DNA from: Chara braunii
Lineage: Eukaryota > Streptophyta > Charophyceae > Charales > Characeae
Assembly: GCA_003427395.1 (NCBI GenBank)
Contig: BFEA01000720.1
Location: forward strand, 291,356 to 332,875
Length of the DNA stretch: 41,520 bases
Direction of reading: 5' to 3'
Below are positions 1 to 10,654 of this stretch, piece after piece. Position numbers and translations under genes: made by a program. Under the pieces are notes generated by a model that had not been told where the DNA came from, did no database searches, and saw only the letters and a program-made list of their open reading frames with translations. Each line of letters opens with the position of its first letter. Positions within the stretch are counted from its first letter, which is position 1.

Positions 1-1
1 A

Positions 2-325
2 GACATCATTGGTCGCCGAGTCACCGACGACAACCCTCCCCACGTCGAGTATCTCGTACGTTGGAAGGGTTACCTTGATGAGCAGGCTACCTGGGAGCCC
101 CTCGAGCACTTGCAGCATGCTCGCATGTTGGTGCGTGCCTATGACCGTGCTCGTCGTGCTGGGTTCACTGCTCCTCCTCAGCCCACTGACCCTCCTCCTT
201 CTCCCCCGACCGAGGAGACCGCTGAAGTCGAGCCTGCTCCATCTGAGGCAGACCTTCAGCAGCAGCCAGATGCTTTTGAGCGTCCACATCGCACTCGTCG
301 CCGTCCTACTCGATACGACGATTGA
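2..325 (+). CDS. Gypsy Pol C-terminus with chromodomain (partial)
   Basis: The open frame enters from the left edge and ends at a TGA. Its first ~45 residues form a chromodomain: VEYLVRWKGY followed by TWEPLEHL, the aromatic/Trp pattern of chromodomains fused to integrase in plant chromoviruses. In that family the domain is thought to steer integration toward modified chromatin. A Pro/Glu-rich linker and an Arg-rich tail (RRRPTRYDD) follow. The same order ends element B's pol. No stop interrupts this piece, but it is only the tail of a long polyprotein, so integrity of the copy cannot be judged. Confidence 0.85.
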   Translation, partial: DIIGRRVTDDNPPHVEYLVRWKGYLDEQATWEPLEHLQHARMLVRAYDRARRAGFTAPPQPTDPPPSPPTEETAEVEPAPSEADLQQQPDAFERPHRTRRRPTRYDD

Positions 326-1461
326 CTCTGACTTACCTTCCCACGTCTTTGACTTCTCAGTACTCCATCCACTCCAGTTTTGTTACTTCAGCTCGTCGAC
401 GTTGCGACTCTTCCTCGACGACATTCCTGACTTCTCATTATGGACGTCATCGACAGCTTCATGGACTTCGTCACGATCAGCTCTGCCTACTTCAGACGTC
501 GCCGCTGTCTTACCACTTTACCCTATACAGTACCCTGTTGTGTCGCATGATGGTCTCCCTTTAGCCGGGTTCCTCTGAGTTGGGCTCTCCCTTGGTATAC
601 GCATAGACATCGAGACCGTAGCGTTGCCCTGGCTTCCCATCTTACGGATCTAACTCCGACTTCCCTCACTTTAGGAGTCATTTGCATGATTCCCTTACCC
701 CTCACCTTTCTACCCTTTGCCGGCCCTCACGCCCTAGTTAGGCAGCCCTGCATGCTTCATCTAGGTGCGCCCGGTATACCAGGCTCCCTTGTTCCCTTGC
801 ATGGTCGACCCTCCATAGCGGTCACCCCTTAGTCGAGCATTACCCGCCTTGATGGTCTATCTGTTAGGGTCATTGGTTCTGTTCGCTCCCAGTTCCCTAC
901 CCTCATGGAGCCTGGTGACATGTGTTTCCCCTGTCACTACGTGTGGATGCCCTTAGGAGTTTTGGACCCCTAGGCTGCATTCGCCACCCTCAGAGACCAT
1001 CCCACGCTTTGGTTTGCGACACACTCCTCATGTGACACATGGTTGCTTTGTTGATCTCAGACTGAGGCTACTGCCTCTGACATTTCTAGGATTTAGCTGT
1101 TCTGCTTTTCCTGTTCTTAGGACTTATACACTAGCCAGCTGCTCCCAGACTGAGGCTACTGCCTCCAACATTCTAGGATCTAGTTGTCACTACTTTCTGC
1201 TTTCCTAGGACATGTATGCTAGTTAGTTGCTTCTGCTTTCCTAGGACATGTATGCTAGTTAGTTGCTTCTGCTTTCGCTTAGGCTGTTAGTTGTGACATT
1301 GTTGTTTTGTGACACTTTCTGTCCTAGGTTGCATCGCATGGACTCAGCATGGAGCTTGCTCCGCATCCTAGACTACTCAGGTTTTCTTTTTCTTTGGTGG
1401 AGTTCCGCTTCTTGGCGGAAGCGTGCTTGTATCTAGGCGATCCATCACAGGCCGAGGATCG
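326..1461 (+). other. 3' UTR of chromovirus A
   Basis: No credible coding frame is present. The stretch is collinear with the corresponding part of element B. It contains direct subrepeats centred on 'gactgaggctactgcctc' (about 1068 and 1150) that also occur twice in B. No clear polypurine tract is visible just before the LTR. Confidence 0.6.
1195..1266 (+). repeat. 36-bp tandem duplication in the chromovirus 3' UTR
   Basis: Two adjacent 36-bp units containing 'cctaggacatgtatgctag' are followed by the start of a third. Element B appears to carry only one unit, so this is a copy-specific expansion. Confidence 0.8.
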
Positions 1462-1770
1462 TATAGCGGACCTTTGGTTGGCCTGTGAGACCAGCCCCTT
1501 GGCCTGTTCTCACAGGCCTGTGTTTTATTAGGGGCAGTCCAGTCCAGGCCGGTACCTCTGTCGGTACCAGTCGGTCCAATCCAGTCCCGTCAGTCCGTTG
1601 GGGTATACCCCAGCAGTTGTCTGTTTTCGAGATCATTNTACACTTGCACGATTTTGGAGTACGTGCGTTGGAGTCTTGCGTGGGAGCTGCGCTGTGCCAT
1701 CTCGCTCCTCCCTCATCCTCCATTTCTATCTGCATCCCAGGCGGAGCACCTTCTCGGTGGGTCCTCCACA
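1462..1770 (+). repeat. 3' LTR of chromovirus A (309 bp)
   Basis: The LTR starts at TATAGCGGACC (TGTAGCGGACC in B) and ends at CCACA. Its length is identical to B's 3' LTR. One N (1637) lies inside. Flanking bases after the end are CCGTT, which would be the target duplication if the left end were visible. Confidence 0.8.
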
Positions 1771-1778
1771 CCGTTCAT

Positions 1779-3304
1779 ATGCCGAACCTGCACGGTCTTG
1801 CGCAGAACCATCCAAACACCACGGGCACTCAAGTCTACACAGTAAAGGAAAAAGTGTATATCCGTGAGTTATTAGACGCTTGTTTTCACGACGGTCTTCT
1901 TCCCACTGGGTTGTGCATCGGAAAAGCTGTACTGGGTGAAGACTTCGCACATCTTGACTTGGACGAAGACTTTTCCGATCAACAGACAGAGTGGCTCCGG
2001 GAACACGCTGTCACGATAGTCTTGAATGAGGAAGCTGAAAATCTATCTAATAAGATTAAGAAGCAACTCGTACGTGTATTTGAAAACTCCTGGTATGATT
2101 CAGGAGAAGTGGATCTGGACACCAAACACGGCCGATATCAGAATGAAGGAAAGAACCTGGCGACATATGTGGCAAGCACGAGCGAAATTGCGGAATGGTT
2201 GCGACAGAAACACTCGATCGAAATTGAGTTAAACGGGAAATCGTACGGAGCTTCCTTCTTGCCTTGGATGGATCTTGCGGAAATGAAATTTTATAAGACA
2301 ACAGGGAAACCGAAGATTTTTTGAATTTAATGCGTGCATGTCGCACTTCAACTGATGGCGCCACTGCGAATTGCAGTGGAATTGAATTTTGGGAACGTGG
2401 TGAAACGTGACCCCTTCGAAGAATACGAAGACGAACTGGAACTTGGAATGGTCCGATTTGACCTAGAGTCCATGGTTGAACTGCGTGTCAAGCCTCGACT
2501 CATTGTGAGGATCCCAAGGAAAGGAGAATATCATGTCGAGGTGATATCGGCAGCAACTCCGTGGTGCCCTAAATGCAGAATGGACTATCACAAAGAAACG
2601 GACAATTGTTGCCTGGCAGCGGAGATCGACCCGTTTGATACAACGGTTAGGGACCCACTTTCCATGCCACCCTTCTCAGGTTTCATACCACTGGGACAAA
2701 ATGTCCCAGCGCGGAGCTAGAATAAGTTTCAAAACAAGACACGAAGAAACGAGGCTTCAGGCTCCAACACAACCATGAGTATATCAGGTAACAAGAAGGG
2801 GAACAACAGTAAGGGACGGTCGAAAAGGGAAACAAACCGGACAACAAGAAATCCACGATATCTACTTCTCAACCCTCGGGCGAGCACAAAGGTGTTAACC
2901 CGAAAGCGGATGATGTAGCAAAGTCGTGTGAGAAAATTCCTTCATCCAAATCATCGAAAAACTGTGATACGAAAATGAACGAAGGTGAAGGAGACAGAAG
3001 TCCGGTTAATAAAGTTAACCCGGACGTAGAGGACACAGAGGATGCTGCTGCATTTCAGGCCACCGAGGAGATAGTTCGGGCAAAGGTTACGAAGGGTCCC
3101 AACTCATCTTCTCTGAAGAGATCCCGGGTATCTAACTCCTCGACAGACGATGGCTCCAGAGAAAGGACATCCAGAGGAAGGAAATCGAAACGTGAGGACC
3201 CAGACTCAAGTCGGGAATCCGGAGAGGATTATAAGATTCATAAAAAAAGATCGAATCCGGGTGCACTTTTGAGTGCAGTCTCGATCAAGTCCCTGACTAA
3301 GTAA
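1779..3304 (+). pseudogene. LINE-1 ORF1 protein (nucleic-acid binding), broken
   Basis: Three consecutive pieces in different frames make up a plant L1 ORF1: 1779-2324, 2334-2720 and 2975-3304. The middle piece has the DUF4283-like run of alternating hydrophobic strands and ends in CPKCRMDYHKETDNC, a CX2CX4HX5C zinc knuckle (the usual spacing is HX4C). The last piece is Lys/Arg/Ser/Glu-rich and probably disordered. ORF1 proteins coat LINE RNA to form the transposition RNP. The start is chosen at the first Met after the LTR, but the true N-terminus may lie upstream of chromovirus A. At least two frameshifts make this a pseudogene. Confidence 0.7.
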
Positions 3305-3809
3305 CAGCGGGCTATTCCCATAATTTTGGTTCCCATCATATTGGTGGTTGGGGATGTCCAAGTGGTTTTTCTGACCAAAACTGATGCACAAGGTAAGGTC
3401 TCACTCCCAACAATTTCTCTCAAAATGGATGTTCGACGGAATCCTTCATCACACGAAAGGTGAAAGATCTCACGCAGGAAAGCCTATCTGTCCGGTTGAT
3501 ACCTAATCTATGGATGGGTATACACACAGTCGAGGATAACAATGTATCATGTGCTCGCCTCTACATTGCTTGTATGGAAGCAAAACTAGAAGTGACACAG
3601 TTAATTGCTTTGGAACAAAAGGGTTTTACGTGGACACCAATTGTACACCTGACCTCGCCTTTAAACGAACGCTTGGGCACGATCAGTATTGGAAATGTAA
3701 CTACTGTCGTTGCCTTGGCATAATGACTGCAAATGGCTTCACAACGGGAAATCCTCCTGGGACAAAAATTCATTAAATACTTACGACAACCTTGGGAGAA
3801 AGAAAGTAA
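3305..3809 (+). other. ORF1-ORF2 linker of LINE-1
   Basis: Short overlapping frames only. One (3549-3776) includes WKCNYCRC, which could be the remains of a second Cys-rich knuckle, but spacing is lost after it. I cannot assign a function. Confidence 0.4.
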
Positions 3810-4129
3810 CTCGAGGACCAAGGAAAGGGAGGGAAAAGTGTCCAGAGCCAATCGGATCCAAAATGTTGCCGGTTCCATAGGGGCCGATGCCCCAAAGCAA
3901 TAAAATAAATATAACGACATGGAATGTATGTGGGCTATGTGATACTGGTACTGTCTCTTATACACATCTAGATGTGTATAAGAGACAGCTCGAGGACCAA
4001 GGAAAGGGAGGGAAAAGTGTCCAGAGCCAATCGGATCCAAAATGTTGCCGGTTCCATAGGGGCCGATGCCCCAAAGCAATAAAATAAATATAACGACATG
4101 GAATGTATGTGGGCTATGTGATACTGGTA
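3810..4129 (+). repeat. 141-bp direct duplication flanking a library adapter (artefact)
   Basis: The segment 3810-3950 is repeated exactly, as far as I can read, at 3989-4129, and the copies are separated only by the adapter at 3951-3988. This is the footprint of a chimeric mate-pair read or gap fill, not of a transposon. The true sequence probably contains one copy. Confidence 0.9.
3951..3988. other. Nextera (Tn5 mosaic end) mate-pair junction adapter
   Basis: The 38 bp are CTGTCTCTTATACACATCT followed directly by its reverse complement, which is the Nextera mate-pair circularisation junction. In translation it gives the known contaminant peptide SYTHLDVYKRQ on both strands. It is not biological. 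Confidence 0.98.
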
Positions 4130-4948
4130 CGCGAAGAAAGAAAGAAAGACTCAAATCATGGATGCACGAGAAGAAGACACATATAATGTGCCTTCAAGAA
4201 ACAAAATTGAATGAGGAATGATTAAATGAGACTCAAAATTGGTGGAACGGTCCTCAATACTGGTCTCCTGCGCAAGGTACCAGAGGTGGGGTGAGAATTT
4301 TATTTCATAGAAACTTAGATATTACAATTATAGACTGGATGGCTGACGCCTGGGGCCGCGAGGTATGGGTGCACTTTGAACTGTTCAATGAATTGTGAAT
4401 GGTTATGTCGATATATATACCGATTGTGTTTAATGAGATGGTTCAATTTCTAGCAGAGCTTCCGAAGATTCTACCAGACAACCCCCACCTTCTGGTTGCA
4501 GCAGACTGGAATACTGTACTTAATCCAGGACTGGATTCTCCGCAAGCAGACCCATCCGGACGAATGACAGATTACTACACTCAGTTATGGAGTTCCAACA
4601 GTTGATTGATGTCTACCGAGTTCTCAACCCGAATCTCATTGATTATACTTGGCGAGGTTCACAATCCTCACCAGTTAGAAGAAAATTTGATTTTTTATTG
4701 GTAAGTGGTGCGTTGTGGGACAAATGTATGAGTGTAGTCATAGTCGTATCTCCAGTCTCCGATCATTGGTCGGTAACAGCCGAAATGGATGTGAGCAATT
4801 CAAACTCTGCTACCAATCCACCGTTCCGCTTGAACGTTGAGCATCTTAAGGACGAAAACGTGTTAGACTGGGCAGGAAACACTAGTCCAAGTGTCAAGAA
4901 GCCTAGTACCTGTTTTCATCAACAGAAGCCTGGTTTGACACAGGAATG
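4078..4948 (+). pseudogene. LINE-1 ORF2 N-terminus: AP endonuclease domain, broken
   Basis: The AP endonuclease nicks target DNA to prime reverse transcription. Motifs in order: TTWNVCGL near the start, CLQETKL (metal-binding Glu), VAADWN (a variant of GDFN) and SDHWS (catalytic His) near 4759. The open frame is interrupted by TGA after LQETKLNE (about 4216), at 4396-4398, and by a frame change near 4590, so 4399-4605 and 4587-4949 are two frames of one domain. GD to AA in GDFN also argues for decay. The beginning is obscured by the adapter-bearing duplication. Confidence 0.75.
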
Positions 4949-4949
4949 A

Positions 4950-5251
4950 ATATTATGAAGAACTTTCTGGATATATTTTCAAGAATTAAAGCAGTGGAGA
5001 AGAAACAGGTAGCAGAGAAATTGATCAAACGAGTAAAAGAAGCAGAGAGTCACTTTTTGAGAACACCCGATCTCGGACGTTTACTGGACAAGAGTGATGA
5101 AGCATGCACTTACTGAGTTGGACAATATACAGATCCAACAACACGAAAATTGGAAAGCTTGGTTATAGTAAAAATGAATAATCACAAACGACAGATTAAA
5201 TCACGAGACTTTTTGGAGACTTCTACTTATAGTCGTATTTTTCATCACCAC
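4950..5251 (+). other. LINE-1 endonuclease-RT linker, degenerate
   Basis: Lys/Glu-rich translated fragments with multiple stops, consistent with the helical linker between endonuclease and RT in L1 ORF2. No independent gene is seen. Confidence 0.45.
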
Positions 5252-5640
5252 TTCATGACACCCTTCTCCACTTCATGATGCAGCCTGCCTAAACAGGTGG
5301 TTTTTAGGGTCTTCGAACCTTTCATCACTTCAGGACCATTCAGGTCTGAAAATCCTGAATGATCCTGAAGTGGTGAAAGCACCGAAGACCATGAAAACCA
5401 CCTATTTAGGCAGGCGGCATCCTCAAGTGGTGAAGGGTGGTTTTCATGGTCTTAGGACCTTTCACCACTTCTGGACCATTCAAGATTTTCAGACTGCCCA
5501 AAACTCTCACTTGACCACTTCGGGACACCCTTCACCACTTCAGGATGCAGCCTGCCTAAACAAGTGGTTTGCTGGGTTTTCGGACCTTCCACCACTTCAG
5601 AACCATTCAGGATTTTCAGACTGCCCAAAACTCTGATTTC
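5252..5640. repeat. Foldback repeat inserted in LINE-1
   Basis: A ~100-bp unit containing 'gcagcctgcctaaaca', 'ccacttcaggac' and 'ttttcagactgcc' occurs about four times. Units at ~5252 and ~5516 are direct. The unit at ~5359-5445 is inverted, forming a long palindrome centred near 5350. It separates the endonuclease and RT parts of the LINE. Exact ends and target duplication are not resolvable by eye. Confidence 0.7.
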
Positions 5641-5725
5641 AGAATTTTTGTTCCTGAATTTTCAGCTACCCGATAACCGCTTGTGCAAAAAACTAAACCT
5701 CTAATCAGGGAATTGGCTCATCCAT

Positions 5726-8700
5726 TTGCAATCAGTCCCCAAGAGATCGGACCCAAAAGGGATGTGCGAGTACGCCCAGGAATACTTCCAAGATATCTTA
5801 ACTACGAGACGACCTTATGACACATTTTATTTTGACCTGAGGATTAACTCTTGTTTCTGGGGCAGAACGACGGTCTGCCTACCCCAGCAAGGTAGGTTAA
5901 ACTTAGATCGACCATTCACCTTTGAAGAGTTAAAGTTTGCAGTAAGTCAAATGGCCTCAAGCAAATGCCCGGGGTCGGATGGCCTGCCGGTGGAAGTGTA
6001 CCTTGCTCTGTGGGATATTATTGGACCAAGCCTAGTAGAAATTTACAATGGTGTACTGCTTGGAGACTCTTTAACGAAGGGCATGCAATTGGACATTAAA
6101 AGGGGATAAATTAGATATCCGAAATTGGAGACCAATTTCTCTCTTAAATGTCTTATATAAGATTTTGGCGAAAACTTTATCTCTGCGTTCAGCTAAGTAC
6201 TTGCCTAGTTTAGTTAACCCAGATCAGGGAGCATTTGTCAAACACAGATCAATAATGGACAATATAGCGACGACTATCCAAGCGCTTGAAGTCATAGCAC
6301 ACGAGCAACGCGATGTGGCTATCCTTCTCATTGATATGGAAAAAGCGTACGATAAAGTTGGTTGGGCCTTTGTGGGTACCACACTGATCCATTTGGGTTT
6401 TGGCCCAAACTTTTGTCGATGGGTCTCAATGATGTACTCTACTACTACAGTCAAAGTAATGGTGAACAACCAGCTATCTTCGAAATTCAACCTCACGTGC
6501 TCTCTAAGGCAGGGTTGCCCTCTTGCGCCGCTCCTGTTCATGATGCATCTAAAAACTTTGCTAGATAATATCAGACTAAATGATCAAATCTCTGGACTGC
6601 AATTACATTAAAATGATCAAATCTCGGGACTGCAATTGCACGATGACTATCAATGGAAAGGCGGCGCATTAACCGATAATCTGACCATAACGTGTGTTAA
6701 TAATAAGAAGACTATGCTTACGCTACGATAAGTACAGAATGATTACTCTACCCTATCGGAGACCTCAATAAATTTGAATAAATCCGTGTTTTTTCTTCCA
6801 GCTCAGTTTCGGATAAGTGTGAATTGGGGTATGCGAAAAATTCTTACTGACACCTCGGATAGATATCTGGGCATTCAAGTGTCACTATCTGACAACTCCA
6901 AGTTACAAAGATCAACTTCTTGAATAAAAAGTCTATCAAAGAATCTCAAGATGGAAGTACACTCGACATTTGCCTTACTGGTTCATGCAATGGTTCTAAC
7001 TTCGGCAGGGCTATCAGCTCTCCGGTACCCGTTAATGGTTCATTTGTTAGGGGATAAAGCCTATAGGAAGATTAAGAAAGTCTCCGCAAAATTTTTGTGG
7101 AAACTAAAAGCGAAGGTAGAGGAAGGTTTTCTGTCTAAAGTAGCCTGGGAATCATTGGCATGTCCTAGAGAGGCCGGTGGTTTTGGTGTGTTGGACCCTA
7201 GACAGCAGAACATCTCCCTGCTTGCTAAATGGCCCATTAGGGTCATGTTAACAGATTTCAAGCATGCGTGGATATGGCTGGCGGAGTATATTTTGAGTAC
7301 GGAGTGGGACCTGGCAAATTCTACGGATGATTGAACTTGCTTGTTGATGAAACCTTTTACTCATAAAAGACTCAAGTCACGTTTTTTGTGCGATATTATT
7401 TATGCGTGGGCCAAGATCCTACCAGAATTCTTTGCAGACCCAGAGACGATTGATGAAGTACTGACACAACCCATTTTTGACAATCCGCGGTTATGCAACT
7501 CTACCGGATCCCCTTTCTCCGCTCAGAGCTCCCCCAAAGATTTTGGGGCAGCTTGGGTGAAAAAATGGGTAATCAGGTTGGACAATCTTTGGGACCGAGT
7601 TACAATGAATTGGAAGTCCTTACAGGAGATTCGGGGTCAGCTCAAATGGTTACGAAATGTGGCTGGAGGCCTGATGGACATTTGGATGGCGATGCCTGCC
7701 AACTGACTACAGATCTTACAGACAGACCATATCCTTGTGAACGGTTGTTGGGTAGCCAGACCGAGGCAAGGGACATAAAGGAAATATTGAAAAGTCCTTG
7801 GTCCAGATCTGGCTGGGGGATATATTGTGGAGAAATGGGAAGAGACATCCCTCACCCCTTACACTCGACTACTGAGCTAGAGTGACCAGACTAGAGTGCC
7901 AACCCTAGAAGGTACTCAGCAAGTGATAGTGGATGCTTTGCCGCCAAGAGCGGGGTGCACAGGTGAGGAAAAGCCCTAGATGCAACTACTTGCAGGTGGA
8001 AGATCACTAAGGGAGATGCCAGTGCATCCAACAAAGGTGGGTTGGAGGATCCCGAATAAACCAAAGCCTTGCAATCTTCACTGATACTCCACCAAAGTAG
8101 GGGTAACTCTACTTCAGCAGACAATCAAGAAGAAAACAATCGAGGTTGTACTGAAAAGGAGGGAAAACCAAACCCTTCCGCTGGTATCCAGAACCAAAAT
8201 TCTTACCCTTTGGAAACAGTTGAAGGTGTTGCCGTCACAAAAGTTGACAAGTATTTTGCTACTACAGTCCCTATTAGTTACGACTTCGGCAATATGGTTA
8301 CACTCCAAAAGGATGGATATTCAGACTAAATGTACCCGCTGTAAGTGGGTGTGGGAATCAACTAACCATCTTTGATATTCATGCCCCTTCTCACTAAGGG
8401 TCTGGAAGTGGTGGGAGAAGTTTTCGGTCCAGATCTCCATAAACTGTCTGCAATGGGATGAACAATGGATTATCTTGGGCATCCTGCCACTAGGTTTTTT
8501 TCCCTCTCGGGCTTGGGGGTATGTTGCCCAGACAATCAGAGGCATTATATTCGGAGTAATTTGGGAAGATAGGAATCAGCAGGTCTTCTGAGATGCGCAC
8601 GTATCCTTTCTTGGAATTACCCAGAAGGTGAAAACTCAGATTAGACACACAATAATAGCAGACTGGAGAAGGAAGGTAGTAGGGAGACATACTGGCAAGT

Positions 8701-8834
8701 CAAGAGGTTGGTTTTTGGAAACATGGGGAATGGGAGCTCAGCTTGTTTCCGTTAAAGGCACTGGGGAATTGCAGTTCCCACCATGGTTATTTAAGTCCGA
8801 AGTTGGGGAGCTGGGGTTCTCAAGCTCTGCCTGA
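5726..8834 (+). pseudogene. LINE-1 ORF2: reverse transcriptase and zf-RVT C-terminus, broken
   Basis: RT motifs appear in order: FTFEELKFAVSQM with KCPGSDGLP, NWRPISLLNVLYKILAK, QGAFVKHRS, LLIDMEKAYDKV (catalytic Asp) and SLRQGCPLAPLLF. The FADD box is damaged (reads LHDDY near 6638), just after a ~32-bp duplication that adds a stop. A connection region follows (VAWESLACPREAGGFGVLDP), then CTRCKWVW...HL*YSCP near 8332-8385, the plant zf-RVT pattern with a TGA at an expected aromatic position. Many frame changes and stops make it non-functional. The last frame ends at 8834. Confidence 0.85.
6578..6640 (+). repeat. ~32-bp tandem duplication in the LINE-1 RT
   Basis: 'aatgatcaaatctc' and 'gactgcaatt' occur twice, 31-32 bp apart, immediately before the Asp-Asp motif. 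The duplication adds an in-frame stop (6609 region), so it is an inactivating lesion. Confidence 0.8.
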
Positions 8835-9222
8835 CACAAGGATGGTTCTTTCTTCTTAGAACCTCGCAAGTAGAGGTTCAGTTGTTATGGATTTGGTAGG
8901 GCTACTATAGATCTGGCTGACGCTAGAAGCGATGGTTACTGATTCCAAATAATTTTGCCTAGATGGACTCTTGGAATAAACTTAGCAGTAGTCTGGTTCC
9001 TACTTTTAATTATTTAGCATTTGTGGTAGTTATGTTAACAGGCTAAATGCTTAGGGGAATTTGTTGAGTGAGCTGTTAGACTAGGAGAAGTTTGTTCATC
9101 TGTTTTTTTTAGGATCCAGCCATAAATGGCTGCAAGCGAAGCTGAGTAATGCTCCCAGAAGTGCCTCCGGGTTGAATTGTGAGGTCCCCGACCTCAGATT
9201 TTTAGAAAAAAAAAAAAAAAAA
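8835..9222 (+). other. LINE-1 3' UTR and poly-A tail
   Basis: Non-coding, ending in 17 consecutive A (9206-9222), the expected LINE terminus. No AATAAA is obvious close to the tail. Confidence 0.6.
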
Positions 9223-9481
9223 GGACAGGCCATCGGACAGAAACTTTCATTGCCAGAAGTGTCAATGCATTGGTCGGGCGGGAAGAAAATTCAGATCTGC
9301 CGACCTCGGTGGCGCCAGTCGTATTCCCCCCCAACACACATAAAAGTGCAGGCCTACCAGCAATTTTATGTTCCCTCTATAAAAGGTCGAGACCCACACA
9401 TTGATTGCCTCTCCACTTCTCAGTTGCCTGCAGTGGACAGGTGCTCTTGTTCAGGCTCCAGATTAGGATCTAACTCCAGAC
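9223..9481. other. Unassigned flank
   Basis: No gene or repeat recognised. The last four bases (AGAC) are the left target duplication of the following MITE. Confidence 0.4.
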
Positions 9482-9775
9482 AACTGACATTTCGTTAAAA
9501 CTGACATTTTTTTCTAAATTCACTAAAGTGGACTTAGTCAAAATTTCATTGCTCATCGGGTGAGAAAGTGGTTATCTCACTTTGTCCATCTAATTTACCT
9601 CAACGTAAAGTACCGTTAACATACATCCGATGGTCAGATCATCGGGAGTCGCCACGACATGATGATCTGATCATCCGACGTCATGGGGACAAAAAAACAC
9701 TAAAAAATGTTGTTTTTTTGTACGCTCAATTTCGTGAATTTAGAAAAAAATGTCAGTTTTAACGAAATGTCAGTT
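9482..9775. mobile_element. MITE family 1, copy 1 (294 bp)
   Basis: Terminal inverted repeats of about 40 bp start AACTGACATTTCGTTAAAAC at both ends. AGAC is duplicated at 9478-9481 and 9776-9779, a 4-bp target site. There is no coding capacity. A second copy at 32394 shares the interior. MITEs are moved in trans by a related transposase; none is present here. Confidence 0.9.
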
Positions 9776-10278
9776 AGACATTACTGGATGGGAGGTAAAT
9801 AGTTCTACGTTTCGAAACCTGGCGCTGCACATAACAGACTCCCTCTCTCCAGCGCCTGTGACTGCTAATGACAAATAGCGAGCTCTCAACTCCAGTAAAA
9901 GAGTCTTGGAGGACCTCTTCAAGAGGGTAATGGCACTCCAAAAGATAATTGCGCCAACCAACCCACGCTTCTTAGTGGATACTCCACACCAGGCTGCAGA
10001 CATGACTACAGTTGCATTCCAGGTCTGGCCGTAAATAAGGTCAGATAACTTTTATTTTTTTTGTTAATTCAACTCAGCAGTTCATCCAAAAACAGTTCAA
10101 GGAACGCTGACTCATTTGCAAGGGACGTTGGGGTCGGGCGGTTAGTGCTATGCGGCGCCGCTCTATACCGCTTTTAACCGCAGGGCAAGTTAAGGTACCA
10201 ACGCCACTACACCGTTGTGTTCCTCAGCCATTGTTGACAGAACACGAAGGGGGCCCCTGTCCGTTTCCCCATGGACAC
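9776..10278. other. Non-coding, unassigned
   Basis: No credible frame, RNA gene or repeat seen apart from the GC-rich lead-in (about 10120-10278) to the dispersed repeat. Confidence 0.4.
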
Positions 10279-10654
10279 CGCTGTTGAGCGCATCGGTTTC
10301 GCAGGGGGATCCTCCCGGCCACGTCACGCAGGATTTTGCAGGACTGTTGAGGAGAGCGTTTGCCGCTCCGGCCGAGAGCGTTAGCCGTACCTCTCGAGAG
10401 CCCTTACGCCAAGATAGGGCCACGCGAGACAAACTTACCTCCACCCACGGGTGTTGTCACCATCCATGGGAGCTACAAAACCACATGCGAAGGTTTTTCG
10501 TATACAATCGCAGAGGTGACTCAGTCGGGGGCGTTTCTTGTTCGTTGTAGCATTGGGGGCATGCGCGGTTAACGCCCGAATTGAACCCGCTCGCAAATCG
10601 TCGTCTGAGACACTGATCTCTCGAACGCGATCCTACGCCGGTCGACTAGGATGA
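10279..10654 (-). repeat. Dispersed GC-rich repeat, copy 1
   Basis: It starts with TTGAGCGCATCGG on the plus strand and ends with GGTCGACTAGGATGA. Landmarks are shared with the copies at 13733, 18808-19533 and 19602: the 'gagcgcatcgg' end, 'ctccggccga', 'gttgtcaccatcc', 'gcagaggt', 'ttgtagcat' and the terminal 'gtcgactagga'. Orientation is set so that GTCCTAGTCGACC is the start. Function unknown. Confidence 0.7.

Larger units (their letters stand above)
1..1770 (+). mobile_element. Ty3/Gypsy chromovirus A, 3' portion
   Basis: This is the right end of an LTR retrotransposon whose left part lies outside the window. It runs from the pol C-terminus through about 1.1 kb of non-coding 3' UTR into a 3' LTR. 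The whole stretch is collinear, in reverse complement, with the 3' part of element B, so both belong to one family. B carries a MITE in this region that A lacks. The LTR terminus is inferred from where similarity to B stops, at CCACA. Confidence 0.85.
1771..9222 (+). mobile_element. LINE-1: decayed plant L1-type non-LTR retrotransposon
   Basis: The order is ORF1 with a zinc knuckle, AP-type endonuclease, reverse transcriptase, zf-RVT-like C-terminus, and a 17-base poly-A tract at 9206-9222. This is the standard plant L1 architecture. Every coding part is broken by stops or frame changes, so the copy is dead. The 5' boundary is uncertain: it abuts the LTR of chromovirus A, and A may have inserted into it. 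A foldback repeat (about 5252-5640) lies between endonuclease and RT. No convincing target-site duplication was found. Confidence 0.85.

Noticed and set aside
3561-4154. 197-residue minus-strand frame
   Set aside because: It runs through the Nextera adapter and both artificial copies, and contains the contaminant peptide on this strand.
10215-10572. Overlapping frames over the dispersed GC-rich repeat
   Set aside because: They are not conserved in the other copies of the repeat, which have stops and indels.
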